From an uncultured Prevotella sp. (GTDB taxonomy: Bacteria; Bacteroidota; Bacteroidia; Bacteroidales; Bacteroidaceae), in the NCBI GenBank assembly GCA_900540375.1, contig UQFS01000007.1:50141-114140 (forward strand): a stretch of 64,000 nucleotides of DNA, written 5' to 3'. Numbering within the stretch: the stretch's first letter is position 1; each line of letters starts with the position of its first letter. Below are positions 47,629 to 57,355 of this stretch, one piece after another. Below the pieces are notes generated by a model. It saw only the letters and a program-made list of their open reading frames with translations, did not search any database and was not told where the DNA came from. The position numbers and the translations under genes are program-made.

Positions 47629-49098
47629 TTATGATCTTACGAGGTTTCTGCCGGCATCGATACGTAGGAAAATGAATAGCAGGATAGTGAAACCCCACAA
47701 CGACGAGCCTCCATAACTGAAGAAGGGCAGCGGGATGCCGATCACAGGCGTCAGTCCCAATACCATGCCCACGTTGATGAACACATGGAAGAGGAAGATG
47801 CTGAGTACACAGTAGCCGTAGACACGTCCGAACTTAAACGGTTGTCGCTCGGCAAGGTGGATGAGACGGAGGATCAACGCCAGGAAGAGCAGCAACACTC
47901 CGGCTGAGCCCAGGAAGCCTTCCTCTTCTCCCACGGTGCAGAAGATGAAGTCGGTGTCCTGTTCCGGTACGAACTTCAGCTTAGTCTGTGTGCCGTTGAG
48001 GAAACCCTTGCCTTGCAGTCCGCCTGAGCCTATGGCAATCTCACTCTGATGGACGTTGTATCCGGCACCCGCGAGGTCCTCGTCGAGACCTAAAAGTACG
48101 TTGATACGTACGCGCTGGTGGGGCTCCATGACATCGTTGAGCACGTAGTCGGCACTATAGAAGAAGATGATGGAACCTACGGCAAACAGAGCGGTGAGCA
48201 TGTAGTTGATGAGTCGTGTCGACAAACCTTGGAAGGTGAGATAGCCAATCAGTGCCGCACAGATGCAGAGCTGAATCCAAACGATGTCAAAGCGAATGAC
48301 AAACTCGGAGAAAAGCAGCGCCAGTAGGGTCACGCCAAGGCTGATGCCGATGATGCGCAGTGCTTTGTCGCGGTCATTGCAATAGACGTAGATCATGCCC
48401 GCGGAGAATATCTGTACCAGCAACAGTACGATGAACTTACCGACAGAGGTCGGCGTGTCCCATAAGAATACCTGTTCGTATTTGATACCTACGACAAAGT
48501 ATATGACCATGGCCACGCCTGTGAAGAGGATGCTGCCCGGCATGCCTTCGCGATAGAACATCAGGAAGAACGACAGATAGACCAGTGCAGACCCTGTCTC
48601 ACGCTGTCCGATGATGAGCAGCATGGGCAGAAAGACCAATGCGCAGGCTGCCATGAAATGCTTGAGCTGGTGCATGGTGAAACCATAGGTGCTCATCAGT
48701 TTGGCTAACGCCAGCGCCGTGGCAAACTTCGCGAACTCTGCCGGTTGCAGTCGCAACGGTCCCAATACCAGCCACGATCGCGATCCCTTGATTTCATGAG
48801 GATTGAAGATCGTCACGAAAAGCAATACCATGAACAGTCCGTAGATGACATAGGCAAACGTGTCGTAGAAGCGGTCATCGAGCATGAGAATGATGAAGCC
48901 CAGCATCAACGACGTGCCTATCCACACAATCTGCATACCCGAACGGGTGCTCAGACTGAAGATGTCGGTCTCGCCATAGGTGTAGCTCGCACCGCAGACG
49001 CTGATCCAACCGAAGACCAGCAGAGCCAGGTAGATGCCTATCGTCCACCAGTCGAGACTCTGGAGTATTCCGGGTTGTTTATCTGTTTCTTGAGCCAT
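47629..49098 (-). CDS. rodA: rod shape-determining protein RodA (SEDS glycosyltransferase)
   Basis: A 489-aa integral membrane peptidoglycan polymerase of the SEDS family working with PBP2 in the elongasome. About ten helices; signatures are GSRSWLVLGPLRLQPAEFAKFATALALA and the C-terminal VGEEEGFLG, NVGMVLGLTPVIGIPLPFFSYGGSSL. It is longer than E. coli RodA because of an extra loop of about 80-100 residues between helices near residues 220-290. Start 49098 (MAQETDKQPG) overlaps the mrdA stop by 20 bp, so translation is probably coupled. Confidence 0.94.
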   Translation of the reverse strand: MAQETDKQPGILQSLDWWTIGIYLALLVFGWISVCGASYTYGETDIFSLSTRSGMQIVWIGTSLMLGFIILMLDDRFYDTFAYVIYGLFMVLLFVTIFNPHEIKGSRSWLVLGPLRLQPAEFAKFATALALAKLMSTYGFTMHQLKHFMAACALVFLPMLLIIGQRETGSALVYLSFFLMFYREGMPGSILFTGVAMVIYFVVGIKYEQVFLWDTPTSVGKFIVLLLVQIFSAGMIYVYCNDRDKALRIIGISLGVTLLALLFSEFVIRFDIVWIQLCICAALIGYLTFQGLSTRLINYMLTALFAVGSIIFFYSADYVLNDVMEPHQRVRINVLLGLDEDLAGAGYNVHQSEIAIGSGGLQGKGFLNGTQTKLKFVPEQDTDFIFCTVGEEEGFLGSAGVLLLFLALILRLIHLAERQPFKFGRVYGYCVLSIFLFHVFINVGMVLGLTPVIGIPLPFFSYGGSSLWGFTILLFIFLRIDAGRNLVRS

Positions 49099-50929
49099 AA
49101 GCGATTCTGCGTTTCTGCAACTCGTCAGCCTCGCGGGCACGGGACGGAGAGAGTTTGCCATTGATATATTGATCCATCAGCACGGTGGCGATAGGTACGG
49201 CGAAGTCGGCACCAAATCCACCATTCTCCACATATACGGCCAAGGCGATCTTTGGCTTGTCCATAGGCGCGAAGGCCATACACACAGAGTGGTCTTGTCC
49301 ACGGTTCTGGGCTGTACCGGTCTTACCACATGCCGGGAAATTGAGCGTGGAGAAGTGTTTACACGTTCCGCCCATGGCTGACGAGCGCATACCGGCGACG
49401 ATAATGTTGTAGGCCCATGGAGCAGCCTTGGTGTAGTGGCGCTGAAAATACTTCTTGTTGATGCTTCCGCCTTTGACAGACTTCACCACGTGGGGGATAT
49501 AGTAGTAACCCCGGTTGGCGATCGTCGAGGCGAGGTTGGCAATCTGCAACGGCGTGAGGTTGATCTCACCCTGGCCGATGGCGATACTGATCACGGTCAA
49601 GCCGTTCCATGAGCCGTGGTAGGCTTTGTCGTAGAAAGCGGCGTTGGGGATGAGACCACGCTTCTCGCCCGGCAGGTCAATGCCCAGCTTGTAGCCGAAC
49701 CCCATGCTGACCATGTAGTCGCGCCACGTGTCCATGGCTATCTGCACCTTGGGATATTTCCGTCTGTTGGCAAACATGTGATAGAGTCCCCAACAAAAGA
49801 AGCCGTTACAAGACGTGCTGATGGCCGGAATAATCGACAGGGGAGAGGGGTGCCCGTGACAGCCTACGTGCAGGCCCTTGTAAGAGAACCCATGGTGACA
49901 GGGGTACTGCGTCTGGGTGTTAATGATGCCTTCTGTGAGGAATGTCAGGCCTTGTGCTGTTTTAAACGTTGAGCCCGGCGGGTACTGACCCATGATGGCA
50001 CGGTTGAGCAAAGGCTTCCAGACATTTTTCGAGAGAGCTCTGTGGTATTTGTTGCGGAGCTTTCCCTCCAATAGACGTGGGTCGTAAGAGGGAGAGGAAA
50101 CCATGCACAGCACCTGGCCGGTACTCGGTTCGATGGCGACAATAGCACCGATCTTTCCCTCCAGCATACGTTCACCAAGTGCCTGCAGACGGATGTCCAA
50201 TCCCAGTGTGAGGTCTTTTCCGGCTACCGGACGGCGGTCGTATTTGCCATGCTGGTATTTTCCCTGGATACGTCCGTGGGCATCGCGGAGAAGAATCTTC
50301 ACGCCTTTCTCACCACGGAGATCTTTTTCATAGCTGCGCTCTACCCCCAACTTTCCGATGTAGTCGCCAGGCTGATAATAGGAATCCTCGTCGATGTCGG
50401 ATTGGGAAACCTCTCCGACGTCGCCTAAGACGTGGGCACCATAAGGATATTCGTATTGGCGGATGGTACGACGCTGGATAGAGAAGCCGGGGAAACGGAA
50501 CATCTTCTCCTGAAAGACACTGAAGTCTTTGTCGTTGATTTGGCTCATGAACAACTGCTGGGTGAACCGCGAATAGCCTGGATTCTTATTGCGGTCCTTG
50601 ATGTCGTCCATGCGTTTGACGAAATAGTCCTTTGTGATACCCAAGGTCTCACAAAAGTCCAAAGTGTCGAGGTGTCCCTTCTCTTCGTTCATCACGACCA
50701 TGATATCGTAAGCAGGTTGGTTATAGACCAGCAGCTTACCATTGCGGTCGCGGATGACACCACGTGAAGGGAACTCTACCTGCTTGAGGAATGCATTGGA
50801 GTCGGCGCTCTTGCGATAGTCGTCACTCAAAAGCTGAATCGTGAACAATCGCAAGATATAAATGGCCACTATGACGGTAGCAATACCACCAATGACCAAT
50901 TTCCGATTTTCCAGGTTATAATCTTTCAT
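49079..50929 (-). CDS. mrdA: penicillin-binding protein 2
   Basis: Class B PBP, the transpeptidase partner of RodA for side-wall growth. At 616 aa it has one N-terminal helix (about 10-31), a dimerisation/pedestal domain (about 50-230) and the transpeptidase domain with STFK (Ser320, Lys323), SCN (373-375) and KTG (536-538). The pedestal segment RGVIRDRNGKLLVYNQPAYDI is typical. It lies 39 bp after mreD. The single gene ends with residues overlapping rodA. Confidence 0.95.
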   Translation of the reverse strand: MKDYNLENRKLVIGGIATVIVAIYILRLFTIQLLSDDYRKSADSNAFLKQVEFPSRGVIRDRNGKLLVYNQPAYDIMVVMNEEKGHLDTLDFCETLGITKDYFVKRMDDIKDRNKNPGYSRFTQQLFMSQINDKDFSVFQEKMFRFPGFSIQRRTIRQYEYPYGAHVLGDVGEVSQSDIDEDSYYQPGDYIGKLGVERSYEKDLRGEKGVKILLRDAHGRIQGKYQHGKYDRRPVAGKDLTLGLDIRLQALGERMLEGKIGAIVAIEPSTGQVLCMVSSPSYDPRLLEGKLRNKYHRALSKNVWKPLLNRAIMGQYPPGSTFKTAQGLTFLTEGIINTQTQYPCHHGFSYKGLHVGCHGHPSPLSIIPAISTSCNGFFCWGLYHMFANRRKYPKVQIAMDTWRDYMVSMGFGYKLGIDLPGEKRGLIPNAAFYDKAYHGSWNGLTVISIAIGQGEINLTPLQIANLASTIANRGYYYIPHVVKSVKGGSINKKYFQRHYTKAAPWAYNIIVAGMRSSAMGGTCKHFSTLNFPACGKTGTAQNRGQDHSVCMAFAPMDKPKIALAVYVENGGFGADFAVPIATVLMDQYINGKLSPSRAREADELQKRRIAYGSRNR

Positions 50930-50968
50930 ACCTACAATCCTTCCAGACTCTGCTCCTCATCAAGGAGT

Positions 50969-51472
50969 TTAAGCCTTCTTGCGTAAATTATCCACCACGA
51001 GGATGAGCACGGCAGAGAGTGCCGTGCTGGTGATGATACACAGGATCCACTGTCCCCAATTGAAGAAAGAGAACATCTCTATAGTGAAGAACGCCAGACA
51101 GTAGATAAACGTCAAGATCAATGTGAAATAGACGTACTTCGGCATTCCCATGGTAAAGATGGACGGCTGCAGCGTCTCATCGCTGTCGCGTTGCATGAAA
51201 AGCTCCAGCACGTAGGGCTGAAGCAGTCCCAGCAAGGTCATCGACGCCGCCGCCACTCCCGGTGTGTTGGCGAAGATGTCTATGCTTAAGCCTAAGAGGA
51301 AGCTCCACACCAGTATGGCCCATTTGGGATAGTTGCGGTTGAAGCTGATGACAAAATAAACATACAAGAATGGCGTAGCGTAGTCGAACAGATGGATGTG
51401 GTTGAGGACAAGCACCTGTACGAGCAATAGCACAATAAAAAGCAACAGCCTTTTAAGAAAGTCTATGTTCAT
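50969..51472 (-). CDS. mreD: rod shape-determining protein MreD
   Basis: A 167-aa inner-membrane protein with about five helices (MNIDFLKRLLLFIVLLLVQVLVLNHIHLF and following), a component of the elongasome that links MreC to the synthases. FISFNRNYPKWAILVWSFLLGLSIDIFANTPGVAAAS-type segment contains the conserved G-x-x-x-D. The gene is 2 bp after mreC. Confidence 0.9.
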   Translation of the reverse strand: MNIDFLKRLLLFIVLLLVQVLVLNHIHLFDYATPFLYVYFVISFNRNYPKWAILVWSFLLGLSIDIFANTPGVAAASMTLLGLLQPYVLELFMQRDSDETLQPSIFTMGMPKYVYFTLILTFIYCLAFFTIEMFSFFNWGQWILCIITSTALSAVLILVVDNLRKKA

Positions 51473-51474
51473 TT

Positions 51475-52341
51475 CTATTTGTCTTCTTTCGGTTTCAACG
51501 AGTCTTGTGCGGCGCGCAGTGCGTTAAGTCTTTCCAATACCGGCTTGTTGTCAATGACGCAAACATCACGCAGCTTGCCAAAGTCGGTTGATAATTCCAC
51601 TTGCAGGCGATAGGACACGCCGTCTGCTGAGTTGTAGACATGGAGTATCTTTCCTACGGCAATGCCTGGAGGGAAGACGGAGGAATAGCCACTCGTCTCT
51701 ACCCATTCATAAAGTCGGAAGCGTGCATGGCGTGGCACATCCTCGACATAGGCCAATTTGCTGTTGCCACCATACCACCGGAGATAGCCGAAGTAGCCTC
51801 GGCCTCTGATCTGGCAACTGATGTTTGACTCGGTATTCAACGCCGGGATGACGACGGAATAGTGGGGCGACACTAAATAGACGATACCCACTACACCCGT
51901 TCCACAGGCTACACCCATGTCTTTCTTCACACCGTCGAGACTACCTTTGTCAATGGTGATGAGGTTGTCGTGGCGGTCAATGGAGTTGCTCACCACTTGC
52001 GCGGGGATGAGATGATAGCCTTTGAGGATGTCAAGTTGATTGCGATGTACCCAGTTGGTGTCTTTGGTAGCATCGGTAAGTTGCTTTGCCAAGGTCTTCA
52101 CCTGCTGCTCGAGATAGAGGTTGCGCTGGGTGAGCTCTTGGTTGGCTTTGGACATGGAGAGGAAAGACTCTATGTCCGCTTCCCAACTGAGCAGCTTGCC
52201 TGCTGCTGCATTTGCCGTAGAAAACCATACGCTGCCTTGATAGCTGTTGTATTGAAACAGCAGTATCAGGCTGAATACTTCCAGAATTAAAAAGACAAAC
52301 CAATGATTGTGTTTGGCAAGAAATTCTACTAAGTTGCGCAT
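51475..52341 (-). CDS. mreC: rod shape-determining protein MreC
   Basis: A 288-aa bitopic protein: one helix (about 14-31, WFVFLILEVFSLILLFQY), a periplasmic coiled coil (about 60-95) and two beta domains with VVSNSIDRHDNLITIDKGSLDGVKKDMGV, the family signature, and a final part ending RAAQDSLKPKEDK. It connects cytoplasmic MreB filaments to PBP2/RodA. Gene follows mreB by 9 bp. Confidence 0.92.
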   Translation of the reverse strand: MRNLVEFLAKHNHWFVFLILEVFSLILLFQYNSYQGSVWFSTANAAAGKLLSWEADIESFLSMSKANQELTQRNLYLEQQVKTLAKQLTDATKDTNWVHRNQLDILKGYHLIPAQVVSNSIDRHDNLITIDKGSLDGVKKDMGVACGTGVVGIVYLVSPHYSVVIPALNTESNISCQIRGRGYFGYLRWYGGNSKLAYVEDVPRHARFRLYEWVETSGYSSVFPPGIAVGKILHVYNSADGVSYRLQVELSTDFGKLRDVCVIDNKPVLERLNALRAAQDSLKPKEDK

Positions 52342-52350
52342 GGAAAGCTT

Positions 52351-53373
52351 TTATCTCATCAAGAATGAGAATCTGTTGACGTTCTTCAGGGCAATGCCTG
52401 CACCTTTGGCCACACTGTGGAGTGGGTCGTCGGCGATATGGAATGGAATGTTGATCTTGTCTTGCAGACGCTTGTCAAGACCACGCAGCAAAGCACCACC
52501 GCCAGTGAGGTAGATGCCGTTCTTCACAATGTCGGCATAGAGCTCTGGTGGAGTGGACTCCAAAGCGGAGAGTACTGCATTCTCGATCTTGGCCACTGTC
52601 TTGTCAAGACAGTGCGCAATCTCCTGATAGCAGACGGGCACTTCCATCGGCAGTGCGGTGATACGGTTTGGTCCGTGCACAATGTAGTCCTCGGGAGCCT
52701 CGTCGCCTAAGTCGGTCAGCGCTGAACCTACATGGATCTTGATACGCTCAGCCATACGCTCGGAAACCTTCACGTTGTGCTGGCGGCTCATGTACTCTTG
52801 GATGTCGGCAGTCAGGTCGTCGCCTGCAATACGGATAGAGTTGTTGCTCACAATGCCGCCGAGAGAGATCACGGCAATCTCTGTAGAGCCACCGCCGATG
52901 TCGACGATCATGTTGCCTTCCGGTGCTTCCACATCGATACCAATGCCAATAGCGGCTGCCATAGGCTCGAAGATCAGATAGACATCGCGTCCGTCGGCGT
53001 GCTCAGCAGAGTCGCGGACGGCACGAAGCTCCACCTCGGTAGAGCCGGACGGTACGCCGATGACCATGCGCAAAGACGGCGAGAACAGGCGGGAGCCTGT
53101 ATGTACCATCTTGATCAAGCCACGCATCATCTGCTCGCAAGCTGTGAAGTCAGCGATCACTCCGTCGCGGAGTGGGCGGATCGTGCGTATGTTGTCGTGT
53201 GTTTTTTCGTACATCATCTTAGCCTTCTCACCGACAGCGATCATCTTGTCAGTGCGACGGTCAAGAGCCACTACCGAAGGCTCGTCAACAACAATCTTAT
53301 CATCGCTGATGATGATGGTGTTGGCGGTGCCAAGGTCCATGGCGATTTCCTGAATGAATGAAAAGAATCCCAT
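52351..53373 (-). CDS. mreB: rod shape-determining protein MreB
   Basis: Actin-like cytoskeletal ATPase that positions side-wall synthesis. At 340 aa it has the phosphate-1 loop MDLGTANTII (residues 12-21), IRPLRDGVIADF, phosphate-2 MIVDIGGGSTEIAVISLGG, and the C-terminal TGGGALLRGLDKRL. It lies 25 bp after the IMP cyclohydrolase gene, with no separate promoter in the gap, and starts the mreBCD-mrdA-rodA series. Confidence 0.97.
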   Translation of the reverse strand: MGFFSFIQEIAMDLGTANTIIISDDKIVVDEPSVVALDRRTDKMIAVGEKAKMMYEKTHDNIRTIRPLRDGVIADFTACEQMMRGLIKMVHTGSRLFSPSLRMVIGVPSGSTEVELRAVRDSAEHADGRDVYLIFEPMAAAIGIGIDVEAPEGNMIVDIGGGSTEIAVISLGGIVSNNSIRIAGDDLTADIQEYMSRQHNVKVSERMAERIKIHVGSALTDLGDEAPEDYIVHGPNRITALPMEVPVCYQEIAHCLDKTVAKIENAVLSALESTPPELYADIVKNGIYLTGGGALLRGLDKRLQDKINIPFHIADDPLHSVAKGAGIALKNVNRFSFLMR

Positions 53374-53398
53374 TGCTTATTTATTGATTCTTAAATTG

Positions 53399-53995
53399 TT
53401 ATTTCTTTGCAAACCAGTTATGAATAGCGGTGTCGTAATGGCTGCTCACGCCGAAAGCGTGCTCTGCAAACATCTTGCGGTTCTCTATATCTGTCTTTGC
53501 GCCTTTCTTGTTGAGGATGTCAAGGAGCAATGGATATTCTGCCTTGCTGGGCACAATGACCACGTCTTTGAAGTTTTTTGCGCCGGCGCGGATGAGAGAA
53601 ATGCCGCCGATATCGATCTTCTCGATGATGTCCTGCTCGGAAGCCCCGCTTGCGACGGTCTGCTCAAAAGGATAGAGATCCACGATGACCAAGTCGATGG
53701 CAGGTATATCGTATTCCTTCATCTGCTTCTGATCTCCGGCATTGTCGCGGCGTGCAAGGATGCCTCCGAAGATTTTGGGATGCAACGTCTTGACACGGCC
53801 ACCCAAGATCGACGGATATGTAGTTACGTCTTCTACCTTCTGGCAAGGGTAGCCCAAACCTTCGATGAATTTTTGTGTACCACCCGTGCTAAGGAATTTC
53901 ACCCCTTGCCCATGAAGTTTAGCAAGGATATCCTCCAATCCATCCTTATGGAAAACGGAGATAAGCGCAGTCTTAATTTCTTTTGTTTCAGCCAT
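53399..53995 (-). CDS. purH: IMP cyclohydrolase, single-domain form of PurH
   Basis: Closes the purine ring, FAICAR to IMP. The 198-aa product (MAETKEIKTALISVF) covers only the MGS-like cyclohydrolase domain: STGGTQKFIEGLG (residues 37-49), VEDVTTYPSILGGRVKTLHPKI (55-76), DLVIVDLYPFE, KIDIGGISLIRAGAKN (active-site Lys/Asn). It stops at HYDTAIHNWFAKK, exactly where bifunctional PurH continues into AICAR transformylase; that second domain is absent here. Clean TAA, no frameshift trace in the 25 bp to mreB. Start 53995 follows a TAACTTTG box (minus strand, 54026-54033). PurH heads this operon in other Bacteroidota. Confidence 0.88.
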   Translation of the reverse strand: MAETKEIKTALISVFHKDGLEDILAKLHGQGVKFLSTGGTQKFIEGLGYPCQKVEDVTTYPSILGGRVKTLHPKIFGGILARRDNAGDQKQMKEYDIPAIDLVIVDLYPFEQTVASGASEQDIIEKIDIGGISLIRAGAKNFKDVVIVPSKAEYPLLLDILNKKGAKTDIENRKMFAEHAFGVSSHYDTAIHNWFAKK

Positions 53996-54118
53996 ATTAT
54001 TCCGTACGTTAAAATATTGGATGTGCAAAGTTACTAATTTTTGAGTAAATCATAGGGCTTTTAATGAGAAATTACAATTAGAAAACGTTAAAAGGCAGAT
54101 GAGGATAAAAGTAAAGTT

Positions 54119-54158
54119 GGGAGATTCTTCCTGCTGGTGTGGCAGTGACGAATCTCCC
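54119..54158 (-). terminator. probable terminator of the xylulokinase gene
   Basis: GGGAGATTC (54119-54127) pairs with GAATCTCCC (54150-54158), with an inner CTGC/GCAG stem; on the minus strand AACTTTACTTTTATCC follows. It is 115 bp past the stop codon. The 54159-54272 stretch shows no gene. Confidence 0.6.
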
Positions 54159-54272
54159 GACTCTTATAATGATAACGGTTAGATGTATGTTATACAGATG
54201 GCAAAGGACCGTTTTCAGCTGCCTTTACCTATGCTTTCATAGCGCGACTGGTCTTCACGTTGGAGGTGTGGT

Positions 54273-55772
54273 CTACGCCTGTTCAGTGTGTCCGAGCACG
54301 TCTTTCCATCTTGCGTAGGCATCAAGATACTCAGGGGCGTGCTTCTCATCCGGTTCGATGACAGCCAGTTTCTTGAGTGACGCGAAGGCTTCCTTTTCGC
54401 TCTTGTAGAAGCCGCAACCGATGCCGGCACCTTTCGCAGCGCCCATACTGCCGTCGGTCTCGTAGAGTTCAATGGTTGCGCCACTGGTGGAGGCCAGCGT
54501 ATTGCGGAACATAGGGTTGAGGAACATGTTGGCGCGTCCGGCGTGGATCTTGTTGATACTCATGCCCATCTGCCGCATGATCTCCATGCCGTAGCAGAAG
54601 GAGAAGACGATACCTTCCTGTGCGGCGCGCATGAGATGGGCGCGGGTGTGGGTGTTGAAGTTCAATCCGTGGACGGAGCAACCGATTTCCTTGTTCTCCA
54701 GGACACGCTCGGCACCGTTGCCGAAAGGTATGATGGAGAGGCCGTTGCTGCCGATAGGCACGGTGTCGGCCATGTCGTTCATGTCTTGATAGCTCATGCC
54801 TTCCGGTGCAATGTTGCGTCGCACCCATGCGTTGAGAATGCCAGTGCCATTGATACAAAGCAAGACACCGAGACGCGTTTGCTCCGGTGTGTAGTTGACA
54901 TGGGCGAAGGTGTTCACGCGCGACTTCTTATCGTAACCGATCTCTCCCAATACGCCGTAGACGACACCGGAGGTTCCTGCGGTAGAGGCAATCTCTCCCG
55001 GTTGAAGAACATTGAGACTCAGTGCGTTGTTGGGCTGGTCACCGCCGCGGTAGCTAATCGGTGTGCCGGCCTTCAGCCCGAGTTCTTTAGCTGCGGTCTC
55101 ACAGACTTGGCTTTGCACGGAAAAGGCTGGGACGATGTCGGGCAGGATGTCGTGGGGGAAGCCAAAGTAGTCCAAAAGTTTTTCGGAAGGTTTCTTTTCC
55201 ACAAAGTCCCAGAGGATGCCTTCGCTCAGTCCACCTATTGTGGTGTTGGGCTCGCCGCTGAGGCGCATGGCAATGTAGTCTCCGGGCAGCATGATCTTAT
55301 AGATATGGTTAAAGATTTCCGGTTCGTTTTCCTTTACCCATGCCAGTTTGGCTGCCGTGAAGTTGCCCGGTGAGTTGAGCAGATGCTTGAGGCAGTAGTC
55401 ATGTCCAAGTTCGTTGAAGGCACGCTCTCCGTAAGGTACGGCACGGGAATCGCACCAGATGATGGCGTCGCGCAGCGGTTTGAGCTCTTTGTCCACGACG
55501 ACGAGGCCGTGCATCTGATAAGAGATGCCGATAGCCTTGATGTCTTCGTCTTTGGCTCCTGTCTCAGCCATGATTTTCTGTAAAGCCAGTTTGGCATTGT
55601 CCCACCACATCTGTGGGTCTTGTTCAGCCCATCCCGGCTTGACGGCTTTGATAGGTGCTTCATGTTCGGGGAAGAAGGCTGTGGCAGCCATTGCTCCAGT
55701 CTCTGCGTCGACGAGCGAAGCCTTTACGCTGCTGGAGCCTACGTCGAATCCTAAAAGATATTGTTTGCTCAT
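54273..55772 (-). CDS. xylB: xylulokinase (FGGY family)
   Basis: Phosphorylates D-xylulose to xylulose-5-phosphate, feeding pentoses to the pentose phosphate pathway. The 499-aa protein begins with the phosphate-1 loop LLGFDVGSSSVKASLVD (residues 6-22), and has AIGISYQMHGLVVVD (the substrate-binding MHG, about 83-97), IIWCDSRAVP, LPGDYIAMRLSGE, GTSGVVYGVLGEIG and the adenosine motif TDGSMGAAKGAGIG. The Met-His-Gly triad supports xylulose rather than glycerol. No xylA or transporter adjoins it. A promoter at 55839-55868 precedes it. Confidence 0.92.
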   Translation of the reverse strand: MSKQYLLGFDVGSSSVKASLVDAETGAMAATAFFPEHEAPIKAVKPGWAEQDPQMWWDNAKLALQKIMAETGAKDEDIKAIGISYQMHGLVVVDKELKPLRDAIIWCDSRAVPYGERAFNELGHDYCLKHLLNSPGNFTAAKLAWVKENEPEIFNHIYKIMLPGDYIAMRLSGEPNTTIGGLSEGILWDFVEKKPSEKLLDYFGFPHDILPDIVPAFSVQSQVCETAAKELGLKAGTPISYRGGDQPNNALSLNVLQPGEIASTAGTSGVVYGVLGEIGYDKKSRVNTFAHVNYTPEQTRLGVLLCINGTGILNAWVRRNIAPEGMSYQDMNDMADTVPIGSNGLSIIPFGNGAERVLENKEIGCSVHGLNFNTHTRAHLMRAAQEGIVFSFCYGMEIMRQMGMSINKIHAGRANMFLNPMFRNTLASTSGATIELYETDGSMGAAKGAGIGCGFYKSEKEAFASLKKLAVIEPDEKHAPEYLDAYARWKDVLGHTEQA

Positions 55773-55838
55773 GATTCAGGTTGGTTATTAGAGACCGAAG
55801 ATGCTTCGGTTTCGTATATTTGACTCGTTTTATGAGTG

Positions 55839-55868
55839 CAAAGATAATGTTTTCAAATCATTTTCAAA
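55839..55868 (-). promoter_or_regulatory. promoter of xylB
   Basis: On the minus strand TTTG (55865-55868), 18-bp spacer, TATCTTTG (55839-55846). The leader would be about 60 nt. Confidence 0.6.
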
Positions 55869-55968
55869 TGTTTTTTCGTCCTTTTAACCTTGTCGCATTG
55901 GTAAATGAAACGTATGGTGAAGAATTTGATACAATACCCGTTTCTCCATTCTATTTTTACTTATAAAA

Positions 55969-56000
55969 TTTGCAGATATTGCAGAAATAGCGTACATTTG
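55969..56000 (+). promoter_or_regulatory. promoter of hflX
   Basis: TTTG (55969-55972), 20-bp spacer, TACATTTG (55993-56000), about 22 nt between the predicted start of transcription and the ATG. Confidence 0.75.
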
Positions 56001-56028
56001 CACTAAAGTATATACATTATATTATTAT

Positions 56029-57282
56029 ATGAAGGAATTTGTTATTTCTGAGGTAAAGGCCGAGACGGCTGTCTTGGTGGGACTTATCACCCCCCAGCAG
56101 GATGAGGCAAAGACCAAAGAATATCTCGACGAGCTGGAATTTCTCGCTGACACAGCCGGCGCCGTCACCGTGAAGCGTTTTACGCAGCGTGTGGGAGGCC
56201 CGAGTGCTGTGAGCTATGTGGGAAAGGGAAAGCTCGAAGAAATCAAGCAATATATCCACGACGAGGAAGAGAACGACCGCGAAATCGGTATGGTCATCTT
56301 TGATGATGAGCTCAGTGCCAAGCAGATTCGCAATATAGAAAACGAGCTGTACGTGAAGATTCTCGACCGCACGTCGTTGATTCTCGACATCTTCGCCATG
56401 CGTGCTCAGACTGCCAATGCTAAGACGCAGGTGGAACTGGCACAATACCGTTACATGCTTCCACGTTTGCAGCGACTGTGGACTCACTTGGAGCGTCAGG
56501 GCGGTGGCTCCGGTTCCGGTGGTGGAAAAGGTTCAGTGGGACTGCGTGGCCCGGGTGAGACCCAGCTCGAGATGGACCGCCGTATCATCCTCAACCGTAT
56601 GAGCTTGCTGAAAAAACGTTTGGAGGAAATCGACAAACAGAAGACCACACAACGTAAAAACCGCGGACGTCTCATCCGCGTGGCCCTTGTCGGCTACACC
56701 AATGTCGGTAAGTCTACGATCATGAATCTGTTGGCCAAGAGTGAAGTCTTTGCTGAGAACAAGCTCTTCGCCACCCTTGACACCACTGTGCGAAAGGTTG
56801 TTATCGGCAACCTTCCGTTTCTTTTGGCCGACACCGTCGGGTTTATCCGCAAACTGCCTACCGATTTGGTAGACTCATTCAAGTCTACGCTCGACGAGGT
56901 ACGTGAAGCTGATCTGCTGGTGCACGTCGTCGACATCTCTCACCCCGACTTTGAGGAACAGATAGAGGTGGTCAACCAGACGCTCAAGGAATTGGGATGC
57001 TCTGACAAACCTACCATCATCGTGTTTAACAAGATTGATAATTACCACTGTGTAGAGAAGGAACCTGATGACCTCACGCCGCCGACGAAGGAAAACCGTA
57101 CGCTCGACGATCTGAAGAAAACGTGGATGGCCCGCTTAGGCGATTTCTGCTTGTTTATCTCTGCGCGCGAGAAGCAAAACATCGACGAGATGCGTGATGT
57201 GCTCTATAAGCGTGTGCGCGAGTTGCATGTGCAGAAATATCCTTATAACGACTTCCTCTATCCTGAGATGAGTGACGACTGA
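56029..57282 (+). CDS. hflX: ribosome-associated GTPase HflX
   Basis: A 417-aa GTPase that splits stalled or hibernating 70S ribosomes. The N-terminal HflX domain (about 20-165) contains KRFTQRVGGPSAVSYVGKGKLEEIK and ILDRTSLILDIFAMRAQT; a Gly-rich linker (RQGGGSGSGGGKGSVGLRGPGETQLE, written here only as positions 157-181) leads to the G domain with G1 GYTNVGKST (222-230), G3 DTVGFIRKLP and G4 FNKID. It is followed by the DUF4954 gene after 73 bp without a clear terminator. Confidence 0.95.
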   Translation: MKEFVISEVKAETAVLVGLITPQQDEAKTKEYLDELEFLADTAGAVTVKRFTQRVGGPSAVSYVGKGKLEEIKQYIHDEEENDREIGMVIFDDELSAKQIRNIENELYVKILDRTSLILDIFAMRAQTANAKTQVELAQYRYMLPRLQRLWTHLERQGGGSGSGGGKGSVGLRGPGETQLEMDRRIILNRMSLLKKRLEEIDKQKTTQRKNRGRLIRVALVGYTNVGKSTIMNLLAKSEVFAENKLFATLDTTVRKVVIGNLPFLLADTVGFIRKLPTDLVDSFKSTLDEVREADLLVHVVDISHPDFEEQIEVVNQTLKELGCSDKPTIIVFNKIDNYHCVEKEPDDLTPPTKENRTLDDLKKTWMARLGDFCLFISAREKQNIDEMRDVLYKRVRELHVQKYPYNDFLYPEMSDD

Positions 57283-57355
57283 AGCATATGCATCAGGTCA
57301 TAGAAATGGATGGAAGGAGAAAAGATGATGAATCAACATTAAACGATCAACAAGC

